From: Saccharofermentans sp.
GTDB taxonomy: Bacteria; Bacillota; Clostridia; Saccharofermentanales; Saccharofermentanaceae
Reading direction: 5' to 3'
Assembly: GCA_024403695.1 (NCBI GenBank)
Contig: JAKSRI010000005.1
Coordinates: forward strand, 1-64,000
Length of the DNA: 64,000 bases
Shown piece after piece: positions 7,477 to 16,381 of the stretch. The position numbers and the translations under genes are program-made. How positions within the stretch are numbered: the stretch's first letter is position 1; each line of letters opens with the position of its first letter. The notes under the pieces were generated by a model. The model was given only the letters and a program-made list of their open reading frames with translations. It had not been told where the DNA came from and searched no databases.

Positions 7477-9861
7477 ATGGCTAAGACAGTTACAGCAAAG
7501 ATGCTCGCAGACAAGATGCAGGCTCATGTAAAAGCCGAGACAGGTCTTGCTCTTGAGCACGCAACAGCAAGAGATTATTGGACAGCTCTTTCAAAGAGTG
7601 TAGTTGAGATTATTTCCGATAATTTCCAGGAGACACGTGAGAAGTATGCACAGGGAAGACAGGCATTCTATCTTTCCGCTGAGTTCCTTGAGGGACGTTC
7701 ACTTCTTAATAACCTTGTAAACCTTGGTATTTATGATCAGGCTAAGGAAGCTCTCGATGGCTTCGGCTACAACATCACAGATATCCTTGAGCAGGAGACA
7801 GACCCAGCTCTTGGTAACGGTGGTCTTGGTAGACTTGCAGCTTGCTTCCTTGATTCATGTGCTACATTGAATCTTCCTGTTACAGGTTACGGTATCCTTT
7901 ACAGATACGGTCTCTTCAGACAGGCAATCGAGAATGGTTTCCAGAAAGAGTACCCAGATAGCTGGATGGAGAGAGGCTATCCATTTACTCTCGCTCGTTA
8001 TGATGAGAAGGTAAAGGTTCACTACAATGATATCGATGTATGGGCTATCCCATGTGATCTTCCTATCACAGGTTACGGCACAAAGAACGTTAACCTCTTG
8101 AGACTTTGGAAGGCAGAGCCTGCACAGGACTTCGACTTCAACCTCTTTAATTCCCAGAGATTTGATGATGCTGTTATCGAGAGAAACCGTGTAAACGATA
8201 TTTGGAGAGTTCTCTATCCAAACGATACATCTTATGATGGAAAGGTTCTCCGTGTAAGACAGCAGTACTTCTTCGTATCCGCTTCTTTGCAGGATATCGT
8301 TCGTAAGTATAAGGCAGTTCACGGTGACGATCTTTCTGATTTTGCTAAGTACAATACAATTCAGCTTAACGATACTCACCCAGTTATCGGTATCCCAGAG
8401 CTCATGAGAATTCTCGTTGACGAGAATGGCATTGACTGGGTTAAGGCTTGGGACATCGTTAAGGAGACATTTGCTTATACTAACCACACAATCATGGCAG
8501 AGGCTCTTGAGAAGTGGGATATCTCCATCTTCCGTTTCCTCTTCCCACGTATTTTCGAGATTGTTGAGGGTATTAACAACCAGTTCAGAGCTCAGATGTA
8601 TGAGGCTGGCCTCTACTCAGAGCTTATCGACAAGATGAGCCCACTTTCTGACGGTAAGGTTCAGATGGCTTGGCTCGCTATCTATGGTTCACGTTCTGTT
8701 AACGGTGTAGCTGCTCTCCATACAGATATTCTTAAGAGAGAGACACTTAAGGATTGGTATGATCTCTATCCAGAGAAGTTCTCCAACAAGACAAACGGTG
8801 TAACACCAAGAAGATGGCTCCGTTCTTGTAACCCAGAGCTTGCTGCTCTCTTCACAGAGCTCCTCGGTTCTGATAAGTGGGTAACAAAGCTTGATGAGCT
8901 TAAGAAGCTCGAGAAGTATAAGGATGACAAGGAAGTAATGAAGAGACTTCTTGCTATCAAGAAGAATAACAAGCAGTTCTTCGCTAATCATGTTAAGAAT
9001 GCTTTCGGCATCGAGCTTAACGTTGATTCTTGCTTCGATATCCAGATTAAGAGACTCCACGAGTATAAGAGACAGCTCCTCAATGCTATTTATGCTCTTA
9101 ACCTCTACGATAGAATCAAGGAGAACCCATCACTTGAGCTTCCTCCTGTAACTATCATCTTTGGTGCTAAGGCTGCTCCTGGTTACTTCAGAGCTAAGGC
9201 TATCATCAAGTTCATCAATGAGATTGCTAAGCTTATCGATAATGACCCAGATATGAAGGGTAGACTTAAGGTTATGTTCCTTGAGAACTATAACGTATCT
9301 AACGGTGAGAAGATGTTCCCAGCTGCAGATGTATCTGAGCAGATTTCTACAGCAGGTCTCGAGGCTTCCGGTACAGGTAACATGAAGTTCATGATGAACG
9401 GTGCTGTTACACTCGGTACTCTCGACGGTGCTAACGTAGAGATTGCAGAGGCTGTTGGAAACGACAACATCTACATCTTCGGTTGCCGCGCTGAGAATAT
9501 GGCTGCTACAAAGGCTTACTACAACCCACAGTGGCAGTATGAGAACATCCCTGGCATCAAGAAGGCTCTCGACAGACTTATCGATGGCACATTCGACGAT
9601 GAGGGTACAGGTATGTTCCGTGATCTTTACAATGGTATCCTTTATGGTTCCAACTGGCAGCCAGGTGATCCATACTACGTTCTCGGTGATTTCGATGACT
9701 ATCGTAAGACAAGAGATCGTCTCTACATGGATTATAAGGATGAGATGAAGTGGGCTCAGATGTGCTGGATTAACATCTGCAACTCCGGTAAGTTCTCTTC
9801 TGACAGAACTATCGCAGAGTATGCTAAGGAGATCTGGAAGGTTAAGGCTCAGAAGATCTAA
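7477..9861 (+). CDS. glgP: Glycogen/alpha-glucan phosphorylase
   Basis: A pyridoxal-phosphate enzyme that releases glucose 1-phosphate from glycogen or maltodextrin in the cytoplasm. The 794-residue length fits the family. ETDPALGNGGLGRLAACF, the QLNDTHPVIGIPELMR region, the TNHTIMAEALEKW segment and the PLP-lysine motif EASGTGNMKFMMNGA are intact. Codon use is strongly biased, suggesting high expression. The start is uncertain: I chose the ATG at 7477 because MAKTVTAKML looks like a family N-terminus. An in-frame GTG at 7459 lies closer to the strong GGAGGG at 7441-7446. The leader also holds a GTG-TAA start-stop pair, described under findings. Confidence 0.95.
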   Translation: MAKTVTAKMLADKMQAHVKAETGLALEHATARDYWTALSKSVVEIISDNFQETREKYAQGRQAFYLSAEFLEGRSLLNNLVNLGIYDQAKEALDGFGYNITDILEQETDPALGNGGLGRLAACFLDSCATLNLPVTGYGILYRYGLFRQAIENGFQKEYPDSWMERGYPFTLARYDEKVKVHYNDIDVWAIPCDLPITGYGTKNVNLLRLWKAEPAQDFDFNLFNSQRFDDAVIERNRVNDIWRVLYPNDTSYDGKVLRVRQQYFFVSASLQDIVRKYKAVHGDDLSDFAKYNTIQLNDTHPVIGIPELMRILVDENGIDWVKAWDIVKETFAYTNHTIMAEALEKWDISIFRFLFPRIFEIVEGINNQFRAQMYEAGLYSELIDKMSPLSDGKVQMAWLAIYGSRSVNGVAALHTDILKRETLKDWYDLYPEKFSNKTNGVTPRRWLRSCNPELAALFTELLGSDKWVTKLDELKKLEKYKDDKEVMKRLLAIKKNNKQFFANHVKNAFGIELNVDSCFDIQIKRLHEYKRQLLNAIYALNLYDRIKENPSLELPPVTIIFGAKAAPGYFRAKAIIKFINEIAKLIDNDPDMKGRLKVMFLENYNVSNGEKMFPAADVSEQISTAGLEASGTGNMKFMMNGAVTLGTLDGANVEIAEAVGNDNIYIFGCRAENMAATKAYYNPQWQYENIPGIKKALDRLIDGTFDDEGTGMFRDLYNGILYGSNWQPGDPYYVLGDFDDYRKTRDRLYMDYKDEMKWAQMCWINICNSGKFSSDRTIAEYAKEIWKVKAQKI

Positions 9862-9883
9862 GTTCTAATCTGTAGATTAATTC

Positions 9884-9916
9884 AAGAACGACCAGGAAAC
9901 TGGTCGTTCTTTTTTA
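9884..9916 (+). terminator. Rho-independent terminator of glgP
   Basis: AAGAACGACCAG and CTGGTCGTTCTT form a perfect 12-bp stem closed by a GAAA tetraloop, followed by a T run. Confidence 0.95.
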
Positions 9917-10210
9917 TGATGAATATACAGATTTTGTCATATTGCGTGTAAATCTTGCTATTTACAACGCAATTTGTGTTAAAACTCAATGTTTTGATAA
10001 AAAATGTCAAATAAAACTATAAAATCTTTGTGCCTTATAACAACTGAAGAATTATTGAGTAAAATTTACGGAATGTTATTATGTATTTGTGATTTAGAAC
10101 TATTGCCGTTCTCGTCACTCTCATAAATTTTTTGCCCAAATTTTATGTCAACGATTTCTACAGACCGCCTTGTGCGGTTTGTTTTTTGTTTGCGGAAAAA
10201 TTTAGAGGGA
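9917..10210. other. Intergenic region without a convincing gene
   Basis: About 290 AT-rich bases lie between glgP and the convergent metallophosphoesterase. The region holds the inverted repeat listed at 9942-9972 and a short ACCGC/GCGGT hairpin (10164-10177) followed by a T-rich stretch on the plus strand. No open frame with a plausible start site is visible. Confidence 0.6.
9942..9972. repeat. Imperfect inverted repeat, 12-13 bp arms
   Basis: TTGCGTGTAAAT and ATTTACAACGCAA are complementary apart from one bulged base and are separated by 6 bases (CTTGCT). No T run follows, so it is not a standard terminator. It could be an operator or an RNA hairpin. Confidence 0.6.
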
Positions 10211-11044
10211 TTATTTTTGATTCTTGCTTATAGAAATAATATTTATTTCTGGTCTAGAACCAATGCGGAATGGAAGGAATACACAACCGATTCCCTTAGA
10301 GATATACAGCATGAGACCGTTCTTGTCATGAAGACCAGAGATAATACCTTTTCTTGGTAATTCGTCCTTGCGAAGCAAAGAAAACTCTATTCCAATAGGT
10401 GTTCTTATCTGTCCGCCATGAACGTGACCGCATAACATTACTTCTGGCTTATCGCCCTTGAGGTAAAGGTACTGATCAGGATTATGAGATAACATAATGT
10501 GCATATCGTATTCATCATTGCATGAAGGGGTATCCATCCATTGACGGTTCTTGCGACCAGAATCAGCAACTCCAGAAAAGCGAATTATCTGATTATCTTT
10601 GTTAAGCATATAGTTCGCTCCAGAGATGTTTTTAAAACCACATGAATCAATCTCTCGGCTACTAAGAGTTACATCATGATTGCCATTAGTTCCTACAAAA
10701 GGAATTCCGAGTTCCTGGCACGCCAGAGCAATCTTGTTAAGATAATTGGCACCTTTCTGATAACCACTAATTTTATTACATATATCTCCGCCGAAGATGA
10801 CGATATCTATAGGTGACTGAGTATGTTCTTTCTTAAGAATATCTATTACCCTATTAGCAGGAATAAAGCAGAATTCTGCATGAAGGTCACTAAAATAAAG
10901 AACTCTTAGCGACACATTTTTATCACCGGAGAGTACAATACTGTCTTTTTGGATATTAAGCATTCTAGCCTCAATACATCCCCAGATAGCTAACAGCAGA
11001 CCCAATACAAGTAAAAATATGAGTATGTATATAAGGATATGCAT
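10211..11044 (-). CDS. Membrane-anchored metallophosphoesterase (YkuE/YaeI-like)
   Basis: A 277-residue calcineurin-like phosphoesterase with one N-terminal membrane anchor (about residues 3-22). The dinuclear metal motifs appear in order: YFSDLHAE, FGGDICN, GTNGNHD, LSHNPD and CGHVHGG. Related proteins act on phospholipid or nucleotide phosphodiesters at the membrane; the substrate here is unknown. It is divergent from the YdbC gene, with about 105 bases between their starts. The ATG at 11044 has an AAGGAG site upstream. Confidence 0.9.
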   Translation of the reverse strand: MHILIYILIFLLVLGLLLAIWGCIEARMLNIQKDSIVLSGDKNVSLRVLYFSDLHAEFCFIPANRVIDILKKEHTQSPIDIVIFGGDICNKISGYQKGANYLNKIALACQELGIPFVGTNGNHDVTLSSREIDSCGFKNISGANYMLNKDNQIIRFSGVADSGRKNRQWMDTPSCNDEYDMHIMLSHNPDQYLYLKGDKPEVMLCGHVHGGQIRTPIGIEFSLLRKDELPRKGIISGLHDKNGLMLYISKGIGCVFLPFRIGSRPEINIISISKNQK

Positions 11045-11149
11045 TGTAATTCTCCTTTATTTAATTATTATTATTATAAATTATACTTTATATTCGTGGG
11101 GCTGTGTTATAATCTACCCATATATAGAAAAAATATTGGAGGGCTTAAT

Positions 11150-11389
11150 ATGCCAAAGACAGAGATTAAGTACGAGATCGTAAAGAATATCGGTATTCTT
11201 GCAACAAATAAGTCTGGATGGAACAGAGAGATTAATGTTGTTAGATGGAACGATGGTAAGGCTAAGGTAGATATCAGAGATTGGGGCCCAGACCACGAGA
11301 AGGTAGGTAAGGGAATTTCTCTTAACGCAGAGGAAGTTGCAGTTCTTAAGGAGCTTCTTGAGGATTACATCCCAGAGGATGAGGAATAA
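11150..11389 (+). CDS. YdbC family PC4-like single-stranded nucleic acid-binding protein
   Basis: A 79-residue protein. The pattern EIVKNIGILATNKSGWNREINVVRWNDGKAK..DIRDWGPDHEK.GKGISL matches the YdbC family, bacterial relatives of the eukaryotic coactivator PC4 that bind single-stranded DNA as dimers. The start at 11150 follows GGAGGG at good spacing, and a TATAAT lies at 11108-11113. Four bases separate its stop from the start of the next membrane protein gene. Confidence 0.85.
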   Translation: MPKTEIKYEIVKNIGILATNKSGWNREINVVRWNDGKAKVDIRDWGPDHEKVGKGISLNAEEVAVLKELLEDYIPEDEE

Positions 11390-11393
11390 TTAA

Positions 11394-12029
11394 TTGAGAA
11401 GTGAAGAGCGAGCTGGATTAGTAACCGCTATACTTCTTGTTTTATGGGGGACTCTGTTAACAGAGCCCTTCCATGTTTTTACGGACTATCTTTATAGCGT
11501 GTTATCGCACTTGCAGACCTCGATGGGTATAACCACTGGGTCTGTTTTGTCTAGCTTGTTAACAGCTGTAATTTTGGCCGCTATTTGTATTGTATTGCTG
11601 CTTCTTACCAAGACACGTGCAGCGGAATATATCCCTTGTGGGGCATTCTGTTTTACTGGAATTGTTTTGTTTATCAGAACAATTATGTCTAGGACATTCT
11701 TTGTTAAGGAAGCAGTTATTGTTTGTATCTCTTTGGTGGCAATTGCGATTTTACACGCGGCTACGCTTCGTAAGGCGTTATTGTGGGTTAGCGATTTTAC
11801 AGTGCTTTCGATCCCAGTTTTTCTCCTTGTTGCATTGGTAACCAAGCCTCTTGGCGCACTTGGCAAGACGATTGGCAAAATTCTATATATCAATAGCAGA
11901 CAAGGTGGTGAGCTAGCGCATAATTTCGCCGGCCTTTTTGGGTTGCCTGCACTCTTGTGGGGCGCTTTCATTTTTATTTTGCTGGCATTGCCTATTATTT
12001 ACAACTGTATTTCCAAGAGACGCACTTAA
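11394..12029 (+). CDS. Membrane protein of unknown function
   Basis: A 211-residue protein with about six hydrophobic segments, a charged N-terminus (MRSEERAG) and a short basic C-terminus (SKRRT). I do not recognise the family. The probable start is TTG at 11394, with GAGGAA of the preceding gene's last codons acting as ribosome site. It lies between the YdbC gene and ligA in the same direction with short gaps, so it is probably co-transcribed with both. A GTG-initiated or shorter start cannot be excluded. Confidence 0.7.
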   Translation: MRSEERAGLVTAILLVLWGTLLTEPFHVFTDYLYSVLSHLQTSMGITTGSVLSSLLTAVILAAICIVLLLLTKTRAAEYIPCGAFCFTGIVLFIRTIMSRTFFVKEAVIVCISLVAIAILHAATLRKALLWVSDFTVLSIPVFLLVALVTKPLGALGKTIGKILYINSRQGGELAHNFAGLFGLPALLWGAFIFILLALPIIYNCISKRRT

Positions 12030-12048
12030 TGTTTAAGAGGACTTGCTT

Positions 12049-14055
12049 ATGACTTTCGAACAGTATAAGGAGCTTTGCTCTAACATTGATTATCATATGG
12101 ATCGTTACTATAACAATGACGAGCCAGAGATTTCTGATTATGAATATGATCAGCTCATGATTCAGCTTAAGGCTGCCGAGAAGGAGCATCCTGAATGGAT
12201 TACACCTGATTCTCCATCACAGAAGATTGGCGGCACAGCTAAGCGTGAGGCTGGTGTAAAGATTACTCATAATGTGCCAATGCTTTCCATCGAGGATGTT
12301 TTTACCCACGAGGATGTTGAAGCATGGGTTAATAAGGTACTGGCAATGCACCCAGATAGTAAGTTCTCAGTAGAGCAGAAGATTGACGGTCTTAGCATGA
12401 CGCTTCGTTACGTTGCTGATGGTGAGGGCCGAATGCGTCTTGACGTGGCTGAGACTAGAGGTGATGGAATTGTCGGTGAGGACGTTACTGCTAATGCTCT
12501 GGTTATCCCAAGTGTATGCAAATATCTGAATCTCCCTTACGAGTATCTCGAACTTCGTGGAGAGGTTTATATGTCCCACGAGGACTTTAATAAGTTTAAT
12601 GAACTTCAGGAAGAACTTGGCAAGAAGATTGCTGCTAACCCACGTAATCTGGCGGCAGGAACATTAAGACAGCTTGACCCAGCTATTACAAGAGAGCGTG
12701 GACTCGACATGTTCGTGTTCAATATTCAGGATGGTCCTAAGGACCTTATGGCTAGCCATGATCAGGGACTAAATGCTATTAAGGAAAGTGGTGTGGCAAC
12801 GGTTTACCATCGTTTGTGCGCTAATGCCGAGGAGGTAATCCAGGCGATAACGGACATCGGCGAAATGCGTGGGCAACTGCCTTATGATATAGATGGTGCC
12901 GTGGTAAAGGTGGACCAGATTGATTATCGTAATGATTTCCCAGCCGGCAGTAAATACTCTGCGGGTCACATCGCGTATAAGTATCCGCCAGAGGAGAAGG
13001 CAGTGTTCATGGAATCCATCGAGGAGACTGTGGGCAGAACTGGTAAGTTGGGTTTCATCGGTCATGTTTATGATAACGAGACAGGTAAGCCTGCACGCCT
13101 TTGTGGTACGAATGTATCTAGAGTAACACTTCATAATCAGGATTATATTAACGAGATGAAGATAGGTGTTGGTGGAGTTTATCTTCTTAAGAAGAGTGGA
13201 GATATCATCCCTAAGCTCGTAGGACTGGTAGCAGAGCCTTTCCAGATATATGAGGCATCAACTAACTGTCCGGTTTGTGGTGAGCGTCTTATAAGGGAAG
13301 AGGACACTGCTGATATTAGATGTATTAACCTTTCCTGTCCTGCTCAGTGTTCACGTGCGATCTCATATTTTGCATCTAGAACATGTATGGATATCGCAGG
13401 TCTTGGTGAGACGCTTGTAGATGCCCTTGTAAGTGAGGGATATCTTAAAAACTATGCTGATATCTATCACTTGAAAGAACATCGCGATGAGCTGGTTCAG
13501 GCAGGAATTATCGGTAAGGAGAAGAATACAGATAAGGTTCTAGCTGCTATCGAAGCATCTAAGAATAATGAGGCCGAGAAGTTGCTCACAGCGCTTGGAA
13601 TTCGTAATGTAGGTAAATCTACTGCTAAGGAACTTATTAGAAGCTTTGGAAGCATTCGTAAGCTTATGGAGGCTACTATACTTGACCTTCTGGCTGTTCA
13701 GGATATCGGTGAGACAACTGCTCAGGATATTGTGGAATTTTTCACTAATGAATCTAATCGTCGTATTATCGAAGATTTGGAAAACAGCGGTGTGAATATG
13801 GAGAAGGCTGTGGATGAGGACGCTACAGATAAGTTTGCAGGTCTCACATTTGTTATTACAGGTACACTTCCTACAATGTCCCGTAACGATGCGCAGGCAT
13901 TAATCGAGAAGAATGGCGGTAAGGTATCTTCATCTGTTTCTAAGAAGACATCCTATCTTCTTATGGGTGAGGCTGCTGGTAGTAAGGCTGATAAGGCGAA
14001 GAGCCTGGGCATTCCTACTTTAAGTGAAGAAGATATTCTTAAGATGTTAGAGTAA
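12049..14055 (+). CDS. ligA: NAD-dependent DNA ligase LigA
   Basis: Seals 5'-phosphate nicks in replication and repair using NAD+. The 668 residues carry the full family layout: the Ia domain (DYHMDRYYNNDEPEISDYEYD) and the adenylation lysine in EQKIDGLSM (about residue 112). These are followed by an OB fold, a four-cysteine zinc finger starting CPVCG, helix-hairpin-helix repeats (GIRNVGKSTAKEL, QDIGETTAQDI), and a C-terminal BRCT domain (KFAGLTFVITGTLPTMSR). A TTG two codons earlier exists, but AGAGGA at 12036-12041 is spaced for the ATG at 12049. The next gene starts 13 bases after the stop. Confidence 0.97.
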   Translation: MTFEQYKELCSNIDYHMDRYYNNDEPEISDYEYDQLMIQLKAAEKEHPEWITPDSPSQKIGGTAKREAGVKITHNVPMLSIEDVFTHEDVEAWVNKVLAMHPDSKFSVEQKIDGLSMTLRYVADGEGRMRLDVAETRGDGIVGEDVTANALVIPSVCKYLNLPYEYLELRGEVYMSHEDFNKFNELQEELGKKIAANPRNLAAGTLRQLDPAITRERGLDMFVFNIQDGPKDLMASHDQGLNAIKESGVATVYHRLCANAEEVIQAITDIGEMRGQLPYDIDGAVVKVDQIDYRNDFPAGSKYSAGHIAYKYPPEEKAVFMESIEETVGRTGKLGFIGHVYDNETGKPARLCGTNVSRVTLHNQDYINEMKIGVGGVYLLKKSGDIIPKLVGLVAEPFQIYEASTNCPVCGERLIREEDTADIRCINLSCPAQCSRAISYFASRTCMDIAGLGETLVDALVSEGYLKNYADIYHLKEHRDELVQAGIIGKEKNTDKVLAAIEASKNNEAEKLLTALGIRNVGKSTAKELIRSFGSIRKLMEATILDLLAVQDIGETTAQDIVEFFTNESNRRIIEDLENSGVNMEKAVDEDATDKFAGLTFVITGTLPTMSRNDAQALIEKNGGKVSSSVSKKTSYLLMGEAAGSKADKAKSLGIPTLSEEDILKMLE

Positions 14056-14068
14056 TTAGGAGTTTATT

Positions 14069-14668
14069 ATGAGTAGTGCTGCAAAGAAGTCACAGATAAG
14101 AGACGCTATTAGAACGAGAAGAGCCATGCTTGAGGATAAGCAGATTAAGGAATATGCAGATATTCTCGCGGAGCAGTTTATTGATACAGAGGACAAGGAG
14201 CTTCGTAAGATTATCGGTTCAGCTCAGACAGTAGCAGTGTATTCTGCAGTACGAGGAGAACTTCCTTGTGATGGCATTACAAAGTTCTTTGTAGATCAGG
14301 GAAGAACTGTATGTTTCCCTAAGGTAAAGGGTGATGAGATGGAGTTCTATGAGATTACAGATATGGATTCTCAGATGACAACAGGTGCATATAGCATCCC
14401 TGAGCCTAAGGGCAATACACGTAAAATCTATCCACAGGACATCGATATTATGATTGTTCCTGCTATCGCTTATAACGACGAAGGACTTCGTCTGGGTCAG
14501 GGTGGAGGTTATTATGACCGTTATCTTAACCAGGCTGAAGCGAAAGGCAAAATACCTTATACTATAGGTGTGTGCTACGACTTCCAGATTTATTCTGCGT
14601 TGCCGGTGGAGCCACACGACAGAGCGGTTGACTGCATAATGTGTGTTTATACAGGAGATGACGAATGA
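14069..14668 (+). CDS. 5-formyltetrahydrofolate cyclo-ligase
   Basis: A 199-residue enzyme converting 5-formyl-THF to 5,10-methenyl-THF with ATP, returning the storage folate to the C1 pool. The basic N-terminal region (KSQIRDAIRTRRAML), the VAVYSAVRGELPC segment and the ATP-binding motif RLGQGGGYYDRYL are all present, and PHDRAVD near the C-terminus is typical. AGGAG lies 8 bases before the ATG. The stop overlaps the start of the next gene (ATGA). Confidence 0.92.
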   Translation: MSSAAKKSQIRDAIRTRRAMLEDKQIKEYADILAEQFIDTEDKELRKIIGSAQTVAVYSAVRGELPCDGITKFFVDQGRTVCFPKVKGDEMEFYEITDMDSQMTTGAYSIPEPKGNTRKIYPQDIDIMIVPAIAYNDEGLRLGQGGGYYDRYLNQAEAKGKIPYTIGVCYDFQIYSALPVEPHDRAVDCIMCVYTGDDE

Positions 14669-15111
14669 AGTATTTCATAGCGAATTTATTTGTTCACGTA
14701 TTAGTTATTCTGATACTTGTGGTGCTTGTTGTAATCTTTGCTAATCGTAATAAGAGAGGCCAGACAAAGCATTCACTTACTTATTTCATGCCATTTCTGT
14801 TTGCCTTGGTAGCAGGCTTCTACGTTATTAAATTCACTGCACCAAGACTTCTGGATATTCCTGATGTAATAAGCCAGAATTACTATTCATATACTGGTTC
14901 AGTAGAAGAGGTATCTTCGTTTAATAATTACATTGTAATTGATGGAAATGTTTACTACATTAATCCACTCAGAGATCTTCCTGAGGAGGGGGCTTATGTG
15001 AGAGTAAGATATACCACATATAGTAATTATGCGATCGAAGTTTCAAGCGCAGAAGAGGTTAATGTTGATGATTCTGTAAAGGAAGAAATGCAGACAGCAC
15101 GTGGGGAGTAA
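14665..15111 (+). CDS. Small membrane protein of unknown function
   Basis: A 148-residue protein with two N-terminal membrane segments (about residues 6-26 and 39-57) and an outside C-terminal region of about 85 residues with alternating strands (SYTGSVEEVSSFNNYIVID...). The last 25 residues are acidic. It overlaps the cyclo-ligase gene by four bases and is therefore translationally coupled to it. I do not recognise a family. A terminator and a phased repeat follow. Confidence 0.75.
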   Translation: MKYFIANLFVHVLVILILVVLVVIFANRNKRGQTKHSLTYFMPFLFALVAGFYVIKFTAPRLLDIPDVISQNYYSYTGSVEEVSSFNNYIVIDGNVYYINPLRDLPEEGAYVRVRYTTYSNYAIEVSSAEEVNVDDSVKEEMQTARGE

Positions 15112-15117
15112 TAGAGC

Positions 15118-15180
15118 GAAAAAGTCTCAAAAAGTCCCAAATGACCCCTAAAAATCCCAAAAGGCCTTAAAAGTCCCAAC
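15118..15180. repeat. Degenerate 10-bp tandem repeat with phased A-tracts
   Basis: Six units of about 10 bases follow one another with a consensus near AAAAGTCCCA (for example AAAAGTCTCA, AAAAGTCCCA, AAAAATCCCA). The A-tracts recur every 10 bases, a pattern that bends DNA. The last unit merges into the left arm of the terminator. Confidence 0.7.
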
Positions 15181-15206
15181 TTTCGCGGTTGGGACCTTGT
15201 TTTTCT
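15174..15206 (+). terminator. Rho-independent terminator
   Basis: GTCCCAAC and GTTGGGAC form an 8-bp stem with a 7-base loop, followed by CTTGTTTTTC. It ends the ligA-cyclo-ligase-membrane-protein transcript. Confidence 0.85.
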
Positions 15207-15266
15207 TGCATTATTTCAAAGACGGTCTGACAATAGTTCTAACATTACGAAAGCGAGCGTAAATAT

Positions 15267-15851
15267 ATGACAGACGGCTTTAATAGATTTTCAGGGAAAG
15301 AACAGGGCATCTATGTGGTATGTAGTGATAAGGCCCTTCTAGATAAGATAAATAAGATGCTAAAGCGCCAGGGTGTACTTGGTGTTACAGACGGTGAAGG
15401 AAAGCTTCACTATATGATTGATGGACGTAAAAACAAGTCTAGCGCTGCAAGACAGGTAAATGAATTTGTACACGCTTTTAAAGAACAGATGGTTAGCGTC
15501 ACTTCAGATGTTCCAGAGAGCATTATGGAGGCAATAATCGAAGAGACCATCGATGAGGCGTTTGAATTCTATGGGTTTGATAGAACTTTGTTTGGTTCTA
15601 AAGTGCTGCGTTATATGGTCAGATATTGTCTATATGGTGGAGACACTGAGAGCCGTAATCTTAAGGAACTGTATATCAGGGCAGGGCACGATCTGAACAT
15701 GACAGTGCAGCAGATTGAACGTAATGTTAGATATAGTATTCGTGGAAGCCAGTTTGGAGATACAGGACTTAAGACGCTCCATATTATTGGAGCACTAGTT
15801 GATGCGGTGAGGGTGGCGCTGGCTAGCAAGAGAATAGGGACAGGAAAGTGA
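15267..15851 (+). CDS. Spo0A C-terminal-domain-like protein without a receiver domain
   Basis: A 194-residue protein. About residues 80-165 resemble the DNA-binding effector domain of Spo0A, the sporulation master regulator: a G..LR..V.Y helix pair, LKELYIRAGHDLNMT, then QIERNVRYSIRGS, which corresponds to the Spo0A recognition helix SRVERAIRHAIE. The first 65 residues are too short for a CheY-like receiver and lack its phosphoacceptor motif. The C-terminal 28 residues are hydrophobic-basic. The ATG has only a weak ribosome site. It could be a phosphorylation-independent regulator of Spo0A-type targets; the family call is moderate. Confidence 0.65.
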   Translation: MTDGFNRFSGKEQGIYVVCSDKALLDKINKMLKRQGVLGVTDGEGKLHYMIDGRKNKSSAARQVNEFVHAFKEQMVSVTSDVPESIMEAIIEETIDEAFEFYGFDRTLFGSKVLRYMVRYCLYGGDTESRNLKELYIRAGHDLNMTVQQIERNVRYSIRGSQFGDTGLKTLHIIGALVDAVRVALASKRIGTGK

Positions 15852-15854
15852 GCA

Positions 15855-15883
15855 CAAAAAAGAGGTCAACATTTGTTGACCTC
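15855..15883 (-). terminator. Rho-independent terminator of the HU gene
   Basis: Read leftward, GAGGTCAAC, an AAAT loop and GTTGACCTC form a 9-bp stem followed by a run of six T. The run lies only a few bases after the stop of the convergent Spo0A-C-like gene. Confidence 0.92.
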
Positions 15884-15913
15884 CTTGTGATTAACTTAAA
15901 TAACTTAAAAATA

Positions 15914-16189
15914 TTACTTGTTAACCTTGTCCTTGAGCTCCTTACCAGCCTTGAAAGCAGGTGTCTTAGAAGCAGCAATCTTGATTGTCTTACCTGTTGC
16001 TGGGTTACGACCCTCACGAGCAGCTCTCTCCTTTGTGGAGAATGTACCGAAACCAACGAGAACTACCTTCTCATCGTTAGCGAGTGCCTCAGAGATAGAC
16101 TCGATTGTAGCCTTAAGAGCTGCCTCGGAATCCTTCTTGGAAAGACCAGCCTTAGCTGCGATTGCATCAATAAGATCTGTTTTATTCAT
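15914..16189 (-). CDS. hup: DNA-binding protein HU
   Basis: A 91-residue histone-like dimer that bends and compacts DNA. It starts [15 protein letters not shown] and carries the HU signature [21 protein letters not shown], the arm tip RNPATGK, and the basic end [12 protein letters not shown]. The ATG at 16189 follows an AGGAGG; a longer reading to 16261 has no support. A near-consensus promoter lies upstream and a strong terminator follows, so it is monocistronic. Confidence 0.97.
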   Translation of the reverse strand: MNKTDLIDAIAAKAGLSKKDSEAALKATIESISEALANDEKVVLVGFGTFSTKERAAREGRNPATGKTIKIAASKTPAFKAGKELKDKVNK

Positions 16190-16232
16190 TGTAAAAGCCT
16201 CCTGTAAGCCTAATAGGCAATTTTGCATTGAT

Positions 16233-16261
16233 ATTATGAACTGATTTACTAGATGTGTCAA
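16233..16261 (-). promoter_or_regulatory. Promoter of the HU gene
   Basis: On the minus strand: TTGACA (16261-16256), a 17-base spacer and CATAAT (16238-16233), about 45 bases upstream of the ATG. Confidence 0.85.
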
Positions 16262-16381
16262 GTGTTTTTGCGAAGTTGGATGCCCGTTTTATGGGGATTT
16301 GGGGCAGAAAATACCAAATGACAAATGCGGTCTTATAGTGTATTCTTTAGTAGGTAATTTATGAACGGGAGGTTGATTTCA

